The position numbers and the translations under genes were made by a program. Below are positions 36,291 to 45,509 of a DNA stretch of 64,000 bases, in pieces. Origin of the DNA: Methylibium sp035762065. GTDB taxonomy: Bacteria > Pseudomonadota > Gammaproteobacteria > Burkholderiales > Burkholderiaceae_C. Location: positions 84,632-148,631 of the forward strand of contig NZ_DASTPW010000004.1 of assembly GCF_035762065.1 (NCBI RefSeq), given 5' to 3'. The first letter of the stretch is position 1, and every line of letters begins with the position of its first letter. Below the pieces are notes generated by a model. The model worked only from the letters and a program-made list of their open reading frames with translations. It did no database searches and was not told the DNA's origin.

Positions 36291-36806
36291 TCAGTGCACG
36301 CCGGGCAGCGCCACGTCCACCAGTCCCATCTCCGGCGAGTTGAGCAGCGCCTGGATGTCCAGCAGGATCAGCGTGCGCTCGGCGATCGAGCCGAGGCCGG
36401 TGATGTAGGCCGCGTCGATCGCGCAGGAGACCTGTGGCGCCGAGCGGATCTGGTCGGAGGCGAGTTGCAGCACGTCGCTGACGGAATCGACCACGATGCC
36501 GACGGTGCGTGCGCCCAGGTGCAGCACGATCACGACGGTGAAGCCGTCGATCACCGCGCTGGGCGCGCCGAAGCGCTGGCGCAGGTCGACCACCGGCACG
36601 ATCACGCCACGCAGGTTGATGACGCCACGCATGTGCGCCGGCGCGTGGGCGATGCGTGTCGGCGGCTCGTACGAACGGATCTCCTGGACCTTCAGGATGT
36701 CGATGCCGTATTCCTCGCTGCCGAGGCGAAAGCTCAGCACCTCCTGGGTGCTCGCGGTGGCCCCCGTGCGGGCCTCGGATGCGTGGGCGGCTTGGCTGGC
36801 GATCAT
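36291..36806 (-). CDS. cheW: CheW chemotaxis coupling protein
   Basis: A 171-residue CheW-domain protein with a Thr/Ala-rich N-terminal tail of about 20 residues. The fold markers are EVLSFRLGSEEYGIDILKVQEI near 22-43 (first part), HMRGVINLRGVIVPVVDLR near 58 and GIVVDSVSDVL near 101. It couples receptors to CheA at the inner membrane. It stands alone between rpoH and a divergent two-component system, with its own terminator; its kinase partner is not in the window unless it is ChpA. Confidence 0.93.
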   Translation of the reverse strand: MIASQAAHASEARTGATASTQEVLSFRLGSEEYGIDILKVQEIRSYEPPTRIAHAPAHMRGVINLRGVIVPVVDLRQRFGAPSAVIDGFTVVIVLHLGARTVGIVVDSVSDVLQLASDQIRSAPQVSCAIDAAYITGLGSIAERTLILLDIQALLNSPEMGLVDVALPGVH

Positions 36807-37054
36807 GGAAAGGTCTCCGCGGAGCAGGTCGAAGCGCCACCGGGCGCCTGCATGCCGGTCATTGCAACATCGCGAGCACGACGCAGCGGCGCGAAAAGCG
36901 CCGTGATTCGGCCCTGTCTTCCGGCCTCGTCGGCCTTCGCCGGCGGGTTCGTCAGCGCAGCGTCAAGGCCGGGCTTGCCGGCAGGCCGTCATGATCGCGA
37001 TCGTCGCAGGCCGCGCCTTGCGCCGCGACGCCTACCGACCACCGTGAAACGCCG

Positions 37055-37741
37055 ATGCACATCCTCCTTGCCGAAGACGACCCCGCGCTGGCCGAACTGA
37101 CGATGCGAGCGCTGCGCTCGCAAGGCTGGGCGGTCGACCACACGCCGCGCGGCGAGCCGGTGGCCGCCTCGGTGAAGAGCGATCCCTACGACCTGCTGGT
37201 GCTGGACATCGGCCTGGCCGGCATCGACGGCATCGAAACCTTGAAGCGCGTGCGCGCCCAGGGCTCGACGCTGCCGGTGCTGATGCTCACCGCGCGCGAC
37301 GCGATCGAAGACCGGGTGCAGGGCCTCGAGACCGGCGCCGACGACTACCTCGTCAAGCCCTTCGCGCTGGCCGAGCTGATCGCGCGCATCAAGGTGCTGA
37401 CGCGCCGCCACGCCGCGCGGCAGGCCACGGTGCTCGCGATGGGCAGCCTGCGCATGGACCGCGAGGCGCGCCGCGCTTGGATCGGCGAGCAGCCGCTCGA
37501 ACTCTCGGCGCGCGAGTGGGCGGTGCTCGAGTACCTGCTGGGCCGCGTCGGCCACGTGGTCGGCAAGGAGCAGATCCTGCAGGCGATCAGCGGCTGGGAC
37601 GACGCGCTGTCGGAGAACGCGGTCGAGGTCTATGTCTCGCGGCTGCGGCCGAAGATCGAGCCGGCCGGCCTGCGCATCCGCGCGGTGCGCGGCTTCGGCT
37701 ACCTGGTCGAGGAACAGGGCGCCCCGGTCGCCGCAGGCTGA
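37055..37741 (+). CDS. OmpR/TctD-type response regulator
   Basis: A 228-residue regulator with an N-terminal receiver (acidic pair in LLAEDDPALAE, phosphoacceptor D51 in LLVLDIGLAGIDG, lysine in YLVKPFALAE). It also has a C-terminal winged-helix DNA-binding domain (about 130-220, ending RAVRGFGYLVEE). It is paired with the sensor kinase 21 bp downstream. The overall sequence is close to TctD/QseB regulators, which often control tricarboxylate or other carboxylate uptake; no such transporter is nearby, so the regulon is unknown. The 248-bp gap upstream, shared with divergent cheW, has no clear promoter. Confidence 0.92.
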   Translation: MHILLAEDDPALAELTMRALRSQGWAVDHTPRGEPVAASVKSDPYDLLVLDIGLAGIDGIETLKRVRAQGSTLPVLMLTARDAIEDRVQGLETGADDYLVKPFALAELIARIKVLTRRHAARQATVLAMGSLRMDREARRAWIGEQPLELSAREWAVLEYLLGRVGHVVGKEQILQAISGWDDALSENAVEVYVSRLRPKIEPAGLRIRAVRGFGYLVEEQGAPVAAG

Positions 37742-37762
37742 CGCGGCCCACCTCTTCCGGCC

Positions 37763-39202
37763 ATGCTGCGCAGCCTCAAGGCCACCCTGATGGTCTGGGT
37801 GGTGGCGCTGATCGTGCTGCTGGTGCCGCTGCGCCTGTACTTCGAGCTGCGCGTGCAGCTGAGCCGCACCGATGCCGCCTACGACGTCGGCCTGAGCGAT
37901 TGGGCGCTGGCGCTCGGCAACCTGGTGCGCCTCGACCAGGGCGAGGTCAGCTTCAACCTGAACGAGCAGACCGAAGCCTCGCTACGCACCACCAGCACCG
38001 ACGACAAGACCTATTACGCGGTGCTCGACCCCGCCGGCCGCCGCGTCGCCGGCGATCCGCCGCTGGCCGAGCTGCCGCTCGCCTTGCGGCGCGGTGAGCG
38101 CCGGCTGCTCGACGGATCGATCGACGGCCGGCCGGTGCGCGTGGCGGCGCATGCGGTGCTCTGCGGCATGCGGCTGTGCCAGGTGCGCGTCGCCGAAACG
38201 CTCGGCAAGCGCGAGGCCGCCCGGCGCGAGGCGCTGCACTTCGCGCTGTGGTTCGCGCTGGTCTTCGGCCTGGTGCTCGCGGTCGCGATCTGGCTCGCGG
38301 TAAGTCGCGCGATGCGCCCGGTCGCGTCGATCAACGAACAGCTCGCGCAGCGCTCGCTCGACGACCTGCGCCCGCTCGAGCCGGCGGTCACCGGACCGGT
38401 GGCGCCGCCGCAGGGGCGGCTGCCTTCGGAAATCGCGCCGCTGGTGCATGCGATCGACCAGCTGCTGCAGCGCGTGGCGGGCGACGCGGCGCGCCAGCGT
38501 CACTTCATCGCCGACGCCGCGCACCAGCTGCGCACGCCGCTGGCCGCCTTGCATGCCGAAGCCGAGCTGGCGCTGCTCGAATCGCATCCGCCCGCGGTGC
38601 ACGCGACGCTGCAGCGCATGCACCGCTCGACGCGGCGGCTGACGCGGCTGGCCGACCAGCTGCTGTCGCTCGCGCGCAGCGAGGCGGCGGTGCGGGCGGC
38701 GGTGCCGGGCGAGTCGGTCGATCTCAAGCGCGTCGCGCAGGACGCCGCGCAGGACTGGGTGCCGCGCGCCCTCGAACGCGGCGCCGACCTCGGCTTCCAG
38801 CTCGAGCCGGCCACGGTGCGCGGCTCGCGCCACCTGATCGGCGAGCTGCTCGCGAACCTGCTGCACAACGCGCTCGAATACGCGGCGATCGATCCGGCGC
38901 GGCCGGCGCGCATCACCGTTCGCACCGCGCAGGCCGGGCCCGACGGGACGCCGCGGCCGATGCTGGAGGTCGAGGACAACGGCCCCGGCATCGCGCCGGC
39001 CGAACGCCGCCGCGTGCTTGAGCGCTTCTACCGCGCGCCCGGCTCGCCCGGCGCCGGCAGCGGCCTGGGCCTCGCGATCGTCGCCGACATCGCCCGGGCC
39101 CACGGCGCCGGCGTCGAGCTGCTCGACGGCGAGGACGGCGGCGGCCTGAAGGTGCGGGTGGTGTTTCCGCGGAACAGCCCGGGTCCGGCCACGGGCGCTT
39201 GA
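37763..39202 (+). CDS. TctE-type sensor histidine kinase
   Basis: A 479-residue inner-membrane kinase. Spans lie near residues 9-27 and 157-178, flanking a ~130-residue periplasmic sensor domain of the TctE (2CSK_N) type. A HAMP-like linker is followed by the H-box with H254 (FIADAAHQLRTPLAAL) and an ATPase domain with N box (LLANLLHNALEYA near 362), DNGPGIAP and GSGLGLAI. It phosphorylates the regulator encoded just upstream. The periplasmic domain holds a cysteine pair (LCGMRLCQ) that could form a disulphide. Confidence 0.92.
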   Translation: MLRSLKATLMVWVVALIVLLVPLRLYFELRVQLSRTDAAYDVGLSDWALALGNLVRLDQGEVSFNLNEQTEASLRTTSTDDKTYYAVLDPAGRRVAGDPPLAELPLALRRGERRLLDGSIDGRPVRVAAHAVLCGMRLCQVRVAETLGKREAARREALHFALWFALVFGLVLAVAIWLAVSRAMRPVASINEQLAQRSLDDLRPLEPAVTGPVAPPQGRLPSEIAPLVHAIDQLLQRVAGDAARQRHFIADAAHQLRTPLAALHAEAELALLESHPPAVHATLQRMHRSTRRLTRLADQLLSLARSEAAVRAAVPGESVDLKRVAQDAAQDWVPRALERGADLGFQLEPATVRGSRHLIGELLANLLHNALEYAAIDPARPARITVRTAQAGPDGTPRPMLEVEDNGPGIAPAERRRVLERFYRAPGSPGAGSGLGLAIVADIARAHGAGVELLDGEDGGGLKVRVVFPRNSPGPATGA

Positions 39203-39224
39203 GTCGCTGCGCGCCGGCAGCGCG

Positions 39225-42200
39225 TCAGCCGAAGCGCGTCGTCAACTTGCCGAGCTGCTCGTCGAGCACGTCGAGCATCTCGTCGATCGCGACCGGCTTG
39301 GTCAGGTAGCGCACCGCGCCGGCGCGCTGCGCGGCCTGGACCTGCGCGGGCAGCGCGTCGGCCGAGACGACGATCACCGGCACCTCGGCCGTCGCGGCAT
39401 CGGCCTTCAGCCGTTCGAGCAGGGCCATGCCGTCGAGGTCGGGCAGGTGCATGTCGAGCAGCACGAGGTCGGGGTGTTCCTCGCGCACCGCCTGCAGGCC
39501 GTCGTGGCCGTTGGTGGCGACCGACAGGCGCACCTGCGGGCGCAGGCCGAAGATGCCGCGCATCACCTCGACGTTGGTCTCGTTGTCTTCGACGTAGAGC
39601 ACGTGGCGGCCGTTGTAGCCGGCGTCCAGGCCATCGGCGAGCGAGTGAACGGTCGAGTCGGCCGGTACCTCGTCGTGCAGCGGCAGGCGCAGCGTGAAGA
39701 CCGATCCGATGCCCGGCTCGCTCTTCACGGTCAGCGAGCCGCCCTGGCGCTCGGCGAGCAAGCGCGCGATCACCAGGCCGATGCCGGTGCCCTCGGGGCC
39801 GCCCTTCTCGCGGCCGAGGCGGTTGAAGGGCTGGAACAGCTGCGCGAGCTGGTCGGCGTCGATGCCGATGCCGGTGTCGATGACGTCCAGCTCGAGAAAG
39901 GCGGCGTCGCCGTGCTGCACGCGCCGCGTCGCGACGCGCACCTCGCCGCCGTCGCGGTTGTACTTGACCGCGTTCGAAAGCAGGTTCGTGAGGATCTGCT
40001 TCACGCGCGTTGCGTCGGCGATCCAGCGCAGCGGCCCGTGGTCGGCCATCGCGCGTACGAGGTGGATGCCGCGCGAGCGCGCCTGCGGCTCGACCAGCGC
40101 CAGCGAGGCCGCGATCAGCGGCTCGGCCTGCAGCGGCTCGACCTGCAGCGACAGCGTCCCCGACTCGATGCGCGACAGGTCGAGCACGTCGTTGATCATC
40201 TCCAGCAGATGCCATCCGGCCTGCTGGATCTGGCCGATCCAGCCGCGGTGGCGCTCGTGCAGCGTCTCGCTGCGGTCGAGCTCGAGCAGCTGCGCGAAGC
40301 CGAGCATCGCGTTCAGCGGCGTGCGCAGCTCGTGGCTCATGCGCGAGAGGAACTCGTTTTTCGCGGCGTTCGCGCTCTCCGCCGTTTCGCGGGCCTTCTC
40401 GGCCTCTTCGAGCCGCAGGTGCTCGCGGATGTCCTCGACCAGCGCCACGAGCCGGTGCGGCTGGCCCTGCGCGTTGCGCATCACGGTGACGGTGCTGCGC
40501 ACCCAGCGCTCCTCGCCGTTCTTCGCGACGTAGCGCATGCGCAGGCGGTGCATCGAACGGCGCCCGGCGATCAGGTCGCGCCGGCGTTCGTCGTCGAGGT
40601 CGCGGTCGTCGTGGTGGGTCAGCGTCGCCATCGAAAGGCTCAGCAGCTCCTCCTCGCTGTAGCCGGTCAGGTGGCAGATGGCCGAATTCACCTGCTTGAT
40701 GCGCCCGTTCAGCTCGGTGTAGAGCATGCCGACCGGCACCGTCTTGAACATGCTGCGAAAGCGCCCCTCGCTTTCGCGCAGCGCGCGCTCGGTCAGCTGG
40801 CGGTCGGCGATCTCGCGCTGCAGGCGCTGCGTCGCCTTCTCGATCGCCGTGCGCGTCAGGCGCTCCCGGCCGGTCACGAGCAGCAGCAAGGCGCCCATCA
40901 GGCCGGTCGCGGCCAAGCCGGTGAGCGAGAACATCCACGCCGCGGAGTTGTCGCCGCCCAGGATGCCGGCGCGGGCGGCGGCCGGCACCTCGCCCTTCGC
41001 GCGCACCAGCATCGTCCACTCGCGCCCGGCGAAGCCGAGCTTCTCGCGGTGCACATAGCGCTCGCGCGCGGCGTCGCCGCGGCAATCGGCGGCGCCGGCC
41101 AGGCGCACCGGTGCGGCGCCTTCGGCGGTCTCGAGCAGGCAGCTCTCGAGGTAGCCCGGCGCGGCGGCGAGGAACCGGGCGAGCGCGTCGTCCATCCGCA
41201 GCGTCGCGAACACCATGCCGCGCAGCCGGCGCTGCGCTCCGTCGCCGTCGAACACCGGCTTGTAGACGACGACGCCGAACTGCTCGCCGGTGTCCTGCGT
41301 GAGGCGGAAGCCGCGCGTGGCGACCGCCGCGTCGAGCTCGCGCGCCTTCAGCGCCGCGGTGCGCGCCGCCGGGATCGACATCGCGTTCACGCCCAGCGCG
41401 GCCTCGTTGTGCGCGCGCGGCTCGATGAAGCGCAGCACCAGCGACTCGGTGTCCTGCGCGCTCAGCACGGGCTCGCGCTCGAAGACGCGGTAGTAGGGGT
41501 CGCCGTCGGCGCGCACGCGCGCCACCAGCTCGGCGATGCGGTCGCGCGCGACCCATTCGTGCCAGCCCAGCGCCTGCAGGCCGGGCAGCTTCGCGAGCCA
41601 GCTGGCGGTCGCGCGCTCGAACTCGCGCCGGTCGACTTCCGACGAGCCGATGAAGACGCCATGCACCGCGTCGAGCGCGTTGAGCGTGCTCTCGAGCCGC
41701 AGCCGCACCGTGCGGGCAAGTTCGCCGGCATCGCGCTCGAAGCGGGTCTGCGTGCGATCGGCCTCGACCCGTTCGATCTGCCCGATCGCCAGGGCGAGCA
41801 TCGCGGTGGCGACCGTCAAGGGCAGCCCCACGGTGTTGCGGCGCGGCCGCCACGCGCGACGCGGCCGGCCGATCAGCGTCAGCACCGCGGGCACCGCGAT
41901 GACGACGCCGAGCGTGTCGCCGCCCCACCAGGTGGCCCAGGCCGCGGCCAGCCGTTCGAGCGGGATCGCGCCGCTCGAGCCCAGCAGCATCGTGGCCCAG
42001 CTCGCGCTCACCGTGCAGGCGAGCGCGCCCCCCAGCAGGAACAGCCGCGTGATCGACTTCGGCCCGTCGAGCGTCAGCGGCCCCGGGACGCTGCGGCGCA
42101 CCAGCGCGTCGCCGAGCGCCGCCTGCGCGACCGCGCCGAGCGGGATCGCCGCGGCCACCAGCCAGGCGAAGGCGCCGCCGGTGGGCAGGGTCGCGACGAC

Positions 42201-42452
42201 GAAGGCCTGCACCGCGAGGCTGCCGGCGTACACCGCGAGCAGCGCCTGCCGGCCGTAGACCAGCACCGCCGCCAGCGCGATGCCGGCCGAAGGGAACAGC
42301 GGCGAGGCCGAGACGTCGCCGATCGAAAGCTGGACCGACGCGATGCCGACCGCGGCGTAGGCCAGCGCCACCATCGCCAGCGGCGCCAGCGCAGCGCGCG
42401 CACGCGGCGTGGGTGCGTCGGCCTCGAGGATGGTGGTCGGCGCGTCTGACAT
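39225..42452 (-). CDS. MASE1-CHASE-PAS hybrid histidine kinase
   Basis: A 1075-residue membrane kinase. An N-terminal MASE1-like module with about six to eight spans (to ~215) is followed by an extracytoplasmic CHASE domain (about 235-490), another span near 505-525, a PAS domain (about 560-690) and HisKA with H707 (MSHELRTPLNAML). The ATPase domain (LTNLLSNAVKYNRDGG, DTGIGID, GTGIGLVIA) and a C-terminal receiver with D1000 (LVLLDMHLPDLDG) complete it. CHASE domains bind small ligands. It converges on the TctE-type kinase with 22 bp between stops. Its partner is unknown; a separate Hpt protein would be needed for a full relay. Confidence 0.92.
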   Translation of the reverse strand: MSDAPTTILEADAPTPRARAALAPLAMVALAYAAVGIASVQLSIGDVSASPLFPSAGIALAAVLVYGRQALLAVYAGSLAVQAFVVATLPTGGAFAWLVAAAIPLGAVAQAALGDALVRRSVPGPLTLDGPKSITRLFLLGGALACTVSASWATMLLGSSGAIPLERLAAAWATWWGGDTLGVVIAVPAVLTLIGRPRRAWRPRRNTVGLPLTVATAMLALAIGQIERVEADRTQTRFERDAGELARTVRLRLESTLNALDAVHGVFIGSSEVDRREFERATASWLAKLPGLQALGWHEWVARDRIAELVARVRADGDPYYRVFEREPVLSAQDTESLVLRFIEPRAHNEAALGVNAMSIPAARTAALKARELDAAVATRGFRLTQDTGEQFGVVVYKPVFDGDGAQRRLRGMVFATLRMDDALARFLAAAPGYLESCLLETAEGAAPVRLAGAADCRGDAARERYVHREKLGFAGREWTMLVRAKGEVPAAARAGILGGDNSAAWMFSLTGLAATGLMGALLLLVTGRERLTRTAIEKATQRLQREIADRQLTERALRESEGRFRSMFKTVPVGMLYTELNGRIKQVNSAICHLTGYSEEELLSLSMATLTHHDDRDLDDERRRDLIAGRRSMHRLRMRYVAKNGEERWVRSTVTVMRNAQGQPHRLVALVEDIREHLRLEEAEKARETAESANAAKNEFLSRMSHELRTPLNAMLGFAQLLELDRSETLHERHRGWIGQIQQAGWHLLEMINDVLDLSRIESGTLSLQVEPLQAEPLIAASLALVEPQARSRGIHLVRAMADHGPLRWIADATRVKQILTNLLSNAVKYNRDGGEVRVATRRVQHGDAAFLELDVIDTGIGIDADQLAQLFQPFNRLGREKGGPEGTGIGLVIARLLAERQGGSLTVKSEPGIGSVFTLRLPLHDEVPADSTVHSLADGLDAGYNGRHVLYVEDNETNVEVMRGIFGLRPQVRLSVATNGHDGLQAVREEHPDLVLLDMHLPDLDGMALLERLKADAATAEVPVIVVSADALPAQVQAAQRAGAVRYLTKPVAIDEMLDVLDEQLGKLTTRFG

Positions 42453-42571
42453 GGCGGTCGCGGGTCGGGGGCCAGCCTACACCGCGGGCCCGTGTTCGAA
42501 GCTCGCGAACCCGGCGTTCGCGCGACGGGGTGCACGAAGCGAGGCGGCCACGCGAGGCGCCGTCCGCGCGG

Positions 42572-43666
42572 CTAGACGTTGAAGAGGAAGTGCAGCACGT
42601 CGCCGTCCTTGACGACGTAGTCCTTGCCCTCGGCGCGCATCTTGCCCGCCTCCTTCGCGCCGTGCTCGCCCTTGAAGGCGACGAAGTCGTCGAACGCGAT
42701 TGTCTGCGCGCGGATGAAGCCGCGCTCGAAGTCGGTGTGGATCGCCGCGGCCGCCTGCGGCGCGGTGTCGCCGACGTGGATGGTCCAGGCGCGCACTTCC
42801 TTCGGGCCGGCGGTGAAGTAGGTCTGCAGGCCCAGCAGCCCGAACGCGGCGCGGATCAATCGGTTCAGGCCGGGCTCGTCCTGGCCCATCTCGGCGAGGA
42901 ACAGCGCGCGGTCCTCGTCGTTCATGTCGGCGAGTTCGGCCTCGGTCTTCGCGCAGATCGCGACCACCGGCGCCTTCTGCGCGGCGGCGTACGCGCGCAG
43001 GCGGTCGAGGTGCGGGTTGTTCTCGAAGCCCGACTCGTCCACGTTGCCGACGAACATCGCCGGCTTCGCGGTGATCAGGCCCAGCGGCTTGAGCACCGCG
43101 CGCTCTTCGCGGCTGAAGTCGATGCCGCGCACCGGCTTTGCTTCGTTGAGCGCCGCCTCGCACTTCTTCAGCACCTCGACGAGCCGCTGCGCGTCCTTGT
43201 CCTGTCCGGCCTTCGCGACCTTCACCGACTTCGCGAGCGTCTTCTCCACCGTCGCAAGGTCGGCCAGGCACAGCTCGGTCTGGATCACCTCGACATCGGC
43301 GATGGGGTCGATCCGGCCGGCGACGTGGATCACGTTGTCGTCGTCGAAGCAGCGCACCACGTTCACCGTGGCGTCGGTCTCGCGGATGTGCGCGAGGAAC
43401 TGGTTGCCCAGACCCTCGCCCTTGCTCGCGCCGGCCACCAGCCCGGCGATGTCGACGAACTCGACCAGCGCCGGCACGACCTTCTCCGGCTTCACGATCG
43501 CCGCCAGCTGGCCCAGCCGCGCATCGGGCAGCTCGACCACGCCGACGTTCGGCTCGATCGTGCAGAACGGGTAGTTCTCGGCCGCGATGCCGGCCTTGGT
43601 CAGCGCGTTGAAGAGGGTGGACTTGCCGACGTTGGGCAGGCCCACGATGCCGCATTGCAGGCTCAT
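42572..43666 (-). CDS. ychF: Redox-regulated ATPase/GTPase YchF
   Basis: A 364-residue Obg-family P-loop NTPase with a preference for ATP in homologues. The P-loop is GLPNVGKSTLFNALT near residues 9-23, G3 is FVDIAGLVAGASKGEGLG near 70, and the C-terminal TGS domain ends DGDVLHFLFNV. Length and motifs are standard. It binds ribosomes and influences translation and stress responses. It is often followed or preceded by pth; here the neighbour is flgN, 115 bp upstream on the same strand. Confidence 0.96.
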   Translation of the reverse strand: MSLQCGIVGLPNVGKSTLFNALTKAGIAAENYPFCTIEPNVGVVELPDARLGQLAAIVKPEKVVPALVEFVDIAGLVAGASKGEGLGNQFLAHIRETDATVNVVRCFDDDNVIHVAGRIDPIADVEVIQTELCLADLATVEKTLAKSVKVAKAGQDKDAQRLVEVLKKCEAALNEAKPVRGIDFSREERAVLKPLGLITAKPAMFVGNVDESGFENNPHLDRLRAYAAAQKAPVVAICAKTEAELADMNDEDRALFLAEMGQDEPGLNRLIRAAFGLLGLQTYFTAGPKEVRAWTIHVGDTAPQAAAAIHTDFERGFIRAQTIAFDDFVAFKGEHGAKEAGKMRAEGKDYVVKDGDVLHFLFNV

Positions 43667-43781
43667 GGCGGTGGGTTTCTCGCGAGCTGGGAGCGCAGGC
43701 CCGAACGGGCTGCGACAGGGGCGACGAGTTTAGTCCGCGGCCCTCGCCAACACGGCGGCGAGCCCGGGCGGCGCGGGTCGC

Positions 43782-44159
43782 TCAGGCCCGCGCGAGCCCG
43801 CTGTGGCGAGCCTGGGCGGCGGCGCCCTGCGCGTTGTAGGTGCCGCCTTCGCGCGGCAGCAGCACTTCGATCGCGCGGTCGAGCGCGGCGGTGGCGCGTG
43901 CCAGCGTTTCGCGCTGCGCGGCGATGCTGGCGCTGGCGCGTGCCAGGCGCTGGCGCAGCGCCGGCGGCACCGGGCCGCGGCTGCGCTGGAAACGGTCGAG
44001 CGCGGCGGCGAGCGCGCGCTGCAGGTCGGTGGCCGCGGTGTCGATCGCGCGGCCGCCCGGCTCGGCCAGCGACGCGGCCAGCGCGGCCAGGCGCGCCTCG
44101 ACATCGTCGATCGCGGCGTCGAGCGCCGGGTCGGCGACCAGGGGCAGGGCAGCGGTCAT
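43782..44159 (-). CDS. flgN: FlgN-like flagellar export chaperone
   Basis: A 125-residue, almost wholly helical Ala/Arg-rich protein whose position directly after flgM (19 bp gap) is the standard place of flgN. FlgN is a cytoplasmic chaperone that escorts the hook-filament junction proteins FlgK and FlgL, both encoded at the end of this window. Sequence similarity is weak, as is usual for this chaperone, so the call depends on gene order. The C-terminal tail LPREGGTYNAQGAAAQA is uncharged and probably disordered, as in FlgN partner-binding tails. Confidence 0.65.
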   Translation of the reverse strand: MTAALPLVADPALDAAIDDVEARLAALAASLAEPGGRAIDTAATDLQRALAAALDRFQRSRGPVPPALRQRLARASASIAAQRETLARATAALDRAIEVLLPREGGTYNAQGAAAQARHSGLARA

Positions 44160-44178
44160 CGCGGCGGGCCCGGATCGG

Positions 44179-44496
44179 TCAGCGCCTGACCGCGCTCAGC
44201 GCTTCCTGGGCGTTGGCGATCAGCTTGTCGGCGATCTTCTCGGCATCGATGCGGTAGGTGCCGTCGGCGATCTCGCGCCGCAGGCGCTCGACCTTCGCCG
44301 CGTCGAACTCGCCGCCGGTGGCCGCGCCGATCAACTGGGTGGCGGTCGCCGAGATGCTGACGCTGCTGCTCGCTTCCGGCTGCTTCGCGGTGCGTGCGCG
44401 CTTCGCGGCGGCGCCGGCTTCGGCGTTCGCCCGGGCGAGCGTCGCGGCGTCGGTCGCGGTCGTCGAGGGGGTGTCGACGGGTTGATCGATCTTCAT
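44179..44496 (-). CDS. flgM: Anti-sigma-28 factor FlgM
   Basis: A 105-residue protein with a disordered N-terminal half and the conserved C-terminal sigma-28-binding helices FDAAKVERLRREIADGTY and DAEKIADKLIANA. FlgM holds FliA inactive until the hook is complete, then is exported. A strong GGAAGGAG ribosome site precedes the ATG, and a sigma-28 type promoter lies about 100 bp upstream in the flgA-flgM gap. It forms an operon with flgN. Confidence 0.92.
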   Translation of the reverse strand: MKIDQPVDTPSTTATDAATLARANAEAGAAAKRARTAKQPEASSSVSISATATQLIGAATGGEFDAAKVERLRREIADGTYRIDAEKIADKLIANAQEALSAVRR

Positions 44497-44586
44497 TCGA
44501 AGCTCCTTCCAGGGCCGCGCAGCGCGGCATGCGGATCAGCGGGGAAAGGACCGCCGACCGCGCGACGAACCGGGATGTTGAGGTCG

Positions 44587-44613
44587 CTATCGACTTCGCC
44601 GCCGCGAACTTGA
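44587..44613 (-). promoter_or_regulatory. Sigma-28 (FliA) type promoter of flgM
   Basis: On the minus strand TCAAGTTC-N11-GTCGATAG matches the enteric sigma-28 consensus TAAAGTTT-N11-GCCGATAA at 6 of 8 and 6 of 8 positions with exact spacing. It lies between flgA and flgM and points at flgM. Confidence 0.72.
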
Positions 44614-44638
44614 GCGGCTTTTTTGTAACAGCGCGGGC

Positions 44639-45334
44639 TCACAGCTTGATCTCCACCATGCGCTCGCCCACGGCGGTGCCGGTGACGATGCGGCCGTTGT
44701 CGATGCGCACGCGCGCGGCGGCGCCATCGAGGCCGGGCGTGATCGCCTGGCCTTCGCCGTGCACCGCGAAACCCGAGCCGACCGCGACGATGCGCACCGT
44801 CTCGCCGGCACCGAACCACTGGCGTGCGCGCAGATCGGTCTCGCGCAGGCTTTCGCCGGGCATCAGCGCGCGCACGAGGTGGCGGCCGATCGCTTCGCGC
44901 GGATCGAGCACCGCGTTGCCGCGTCCGGCCGCGAGATCGACCTCGGCTTCGACCACGTCGCGCTCGGTCAGCACGCTCGCGGCCGGCATCGCGGCGGCGG
45001 CGACCAGCGCGCGGCCGAACACCTTCACGGTGACCGGCAGGTAGACATTCCAGTGGGTCGGCCCTTGCAGGCAGCGCAGGCCCACGCGCGTCCTGCCCCA
45101 GGCGACGAAGCCCGGCGGCAGGTACGGCTCGACCTTCGCGCAGGGCGCGAGCTTCAGGCGCGGATCGAGCCGGCCGACCTCGACCTCCGCGCGCAACCCC
45201 GGCGCCGGCGCGAGCGCCGTCTGCGTCAGCTTGCGCGCCTCGCTCGACCAGTCCTCGGCCTGCGCGCCGGCCGCGCAGGCGAGCACGCCGGCTGCGAAGG
45301 CGACGGCAAGGCGCGAAGCGAGGCGGAAATCCAT
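44639..45334 (-). CDS. flgA: Flagellar P-ring assembly chaperone FlgA
   Basis: A 231-residue periplasmic protein with a signal peptide (cleavage near CAAGAQA). The mature part has the SAF-like domain of FlgA (PAASVLTERDVVEAEVDL near 115) and the C-terminal motif GSGFAVHGEGQAITPG followed by GRIVTGTAVGERMVEIKL. It assists assembly of FlgI into the P ring. It is divergent from flgB across a 175-bp gap and is followed by flgM on the same strand. Confidence 0.95.
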   Translation of the reverse strand: MDFRLASRLAVAFAAGVLACAAGAQAEDWSSEARKLTQTALAPAPGLRAEVEVGRLDPRLKLAPCAKVEPYLPPGFVAWGRTRVGLRCLQGPTHWNVYLPVTVKVFGRALVAAAAMPAASVLTERDVVEAEVDLAAGRGNAVLDPREAIGRHLVRALMPGESLRETDLRARQWFGAGETVRIVAVGSGFAVHGEGQAITPGLDGAAARVRIDNGRIVTGTAVGERMVEIKL

Positions 45335-45509
45335 GGCTCGTGACTCTAGAGATCGGCGCCCGGCGCGGAAGCCGGAATTGGCCGGTCGAAGCCGCGCTAT
45401 TCGCGGCCTCGGCCGGCCATGTGCCCGATGAAGATGCCGAGCATCGCCCTACATCCCGTTGCGAATCGACTCGCGACGGCCCGGGGCGCAGCAACACGGC
45501 AGGTTCGCC

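Noticed and set aside
36887..36903. CGGCGC-GAAAA-GCGCCG hairpin in the cheW / response regulator gap
   Set aside because: A 6-bp stem with no terminator tail and not placed at a gene end; no consistent function could be argued.
42504..42522. Perfect 7-bp stem CGCGAAC/GTTCGCG between ychF and the hybrid kinase
   Set aside because: No T tract on either strand and no other supporting feature; too short to call a terminator or operator.
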